Source: Nitrospinota bacterium (lineage in GTDB: Bacteria; UBA8248; JACPRG01). From it: a stretch of 5,458 nt of DNA. The position numbers and the translations under genes are program-made. The notes beneath the pieces are model-generated. The model saw only the letters and a list, made by a program, of their open reading frames with translations. It did not search any database and was not told the origin of the DNA. The DNA is taken from assembly GCA_030740135.1 (NCBI GenBank), contig JASLXW010000128.1:1-5458 (forward strand). Direction: 5' to 3'. This document shows positions 4,914 to 5,458 of this stretch, one piece after another; position 1 is the first letter of the stretch; the number at the start of each line of letters is the position of its first letter.

Positions 4914-5458
4914 ATGTCGCAAGTGAAGATCCCCTGCGTTGTCATGCGGGGCGGGACGAGCAAGGCGCTCTTTTTCAAGGAAGAGGACCTGCCGGAGGAC
5001 CGGGGAAGTCGGGACCGCATCCTCCTCGCAGCGTTCGGAAGCCCGGACGCCCGGCAGATCGACGGCCTCGGCGGGGCGGACCCCCTCACGAGCAAGTGCG
5101 CCATCGTCGCGCCGTCCCGTGATGAGGGCATCGACGTCAACTACACCTTCGCTCAGGTCTCCGTGGAGCAGCCCTTCGTCGATTGGCGCAACAACTGCGG
5201 CAACATCTCCTCCTCCGTCGGCCTGTTCGCCGTGGAGGAGGGGTGGGTCGAGCCCCGGGCGCCCATTACGTGTGTCCGCGTCCTCAACACCAATACGAAG
5301 AAGGTCATTGAGTTCGACGTTCCCGTGGAGGACGGGGCGCCTCGGGAGGGGGGAGAAACGTCCATCCCCGGCGTGCCCGGAACGGCCGCGCCCATCCGCG
5401 TCGGATTCCTCGGGGCCGGCGGGGCGGTGACGGGAAAGCTGCTTCCCACCGGGAAGCC
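4914..5458 (+). CDS. PrpF family isomerase (aconitate / oxalomesaconate type), 5' part
   Basis: ATG 4914 follows GGAGG (4904-4908) by 5 nt, and the frame is open to the window end (181 full codons of a protein normally near 370-400). Clear PrpF signatures are VMRGGTSKALFFKEEDLPED (10-29), GSPDARQIDGLGGADPLTSK (42-61), YTFAQVSVEQP (77-87), NNCGNISSSVG (93-103), LNTNTKKV and VPGTAAPI, then TGKLLPTG. The fold is that of diaminopimelate epimerase. Lys61 and Cys95 have the same 34-residue spacing as the active-site Lys73 and Cys107 reported for Shewanella PrpF, so the catalytic pair is present. Family members move a double bond or invert geometry in methylaconitate, methylitaconate or 4-oxalomesaconate; which one applies here cannot be told. 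PrpF genes often sit beside TRAP transporters, which suggests import of a tricarboxylate-like compound. The sequence is undamaged so far, unlike the transporter upstream. The 3' end lies outside the window. Confidence 0.93.
   Translation, partial: MSQVKIPCVVMRGGTSKALFFKEEDLPEDRGSRDRILLAAFGSPDARQIDGLGGADPLTSKCAIVAPSRDEGIDVNYTFAQVSVEQPFVDWRNNCGNISSSVGLFAVEEGWVEPRAPITCVRVLNTNTKKVIEFDVPVEDGAPREGGETSIPGVPGTAAPIRVGFLGAGGAVTGKLLPTGK

Overview
The window is a GC-rich bacterial fragment carrying a damaged TRAP (tripartite ATP-independent periplasmic) transporter operon between intact metabolic genes. All recognised genes lie on the + strand. Starts include GTG and TTG, and Shine-Dalgarno sites are clear ahead of yajD, the Gfo/Idh/MocA gene, dctQ and the PrpF gene. 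The sequence alone does not fix a phylum. The protein flavour suits an uncultured GC-rich soil, marine or sponge-associated lineage, but that is only an impression.

Layout. Bases 1-77 hold a perfect 36-bp palindrome. From 78 there is a remnant of a thioredoxin-like [2Fe-2S] ferredoxin that lacks its N-terminal cysteines and has a TGA in place of a conserved Trp. An AT-rich gap (421-497) precedes an intact YajD-type HNH protein (498-830). The next gap carries copy A of a diverged repeat of about 78 bp. An intact Gfo/Idh/MocA oxidoreductase follows (994-2055). A 263-bp gap with an AT-rich dyad (2056-2318) leads into the TRAP operon. There, dctP lacks its 5' half and is frameshifted, dctQ is intact, and copy B of the repeat (inverted relative to A) separates dctQ from dctM. 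dctM has an in-frame TGA and appears to lack about 55-60 internal residues. A 265-bp lower-GC gap follows, then the 5' part of an intact PrpF-family isomerase (4914 to the window end).

How the genes fit together. A TRAP transporter next to a PrpF-type aconitate or oxalomesaconate isomerase and a Gfo/Idh/MocA dehydrogenase suggests an uptake-and-catabolism locus for an organic acid, possibly an unsaturated tricarboxylate. Here the transporter has lost its binding protein and its large permease, while both enzymes look intact. The picture is one of local gene decay, with structured or repeated DNA beside two of the three broken genes. I see no CRISPR array, transposase, tRNA or rRNA. I found no convincing new multi-gene system. 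The repeat pair and the pattern of decay are the points most worth checking.
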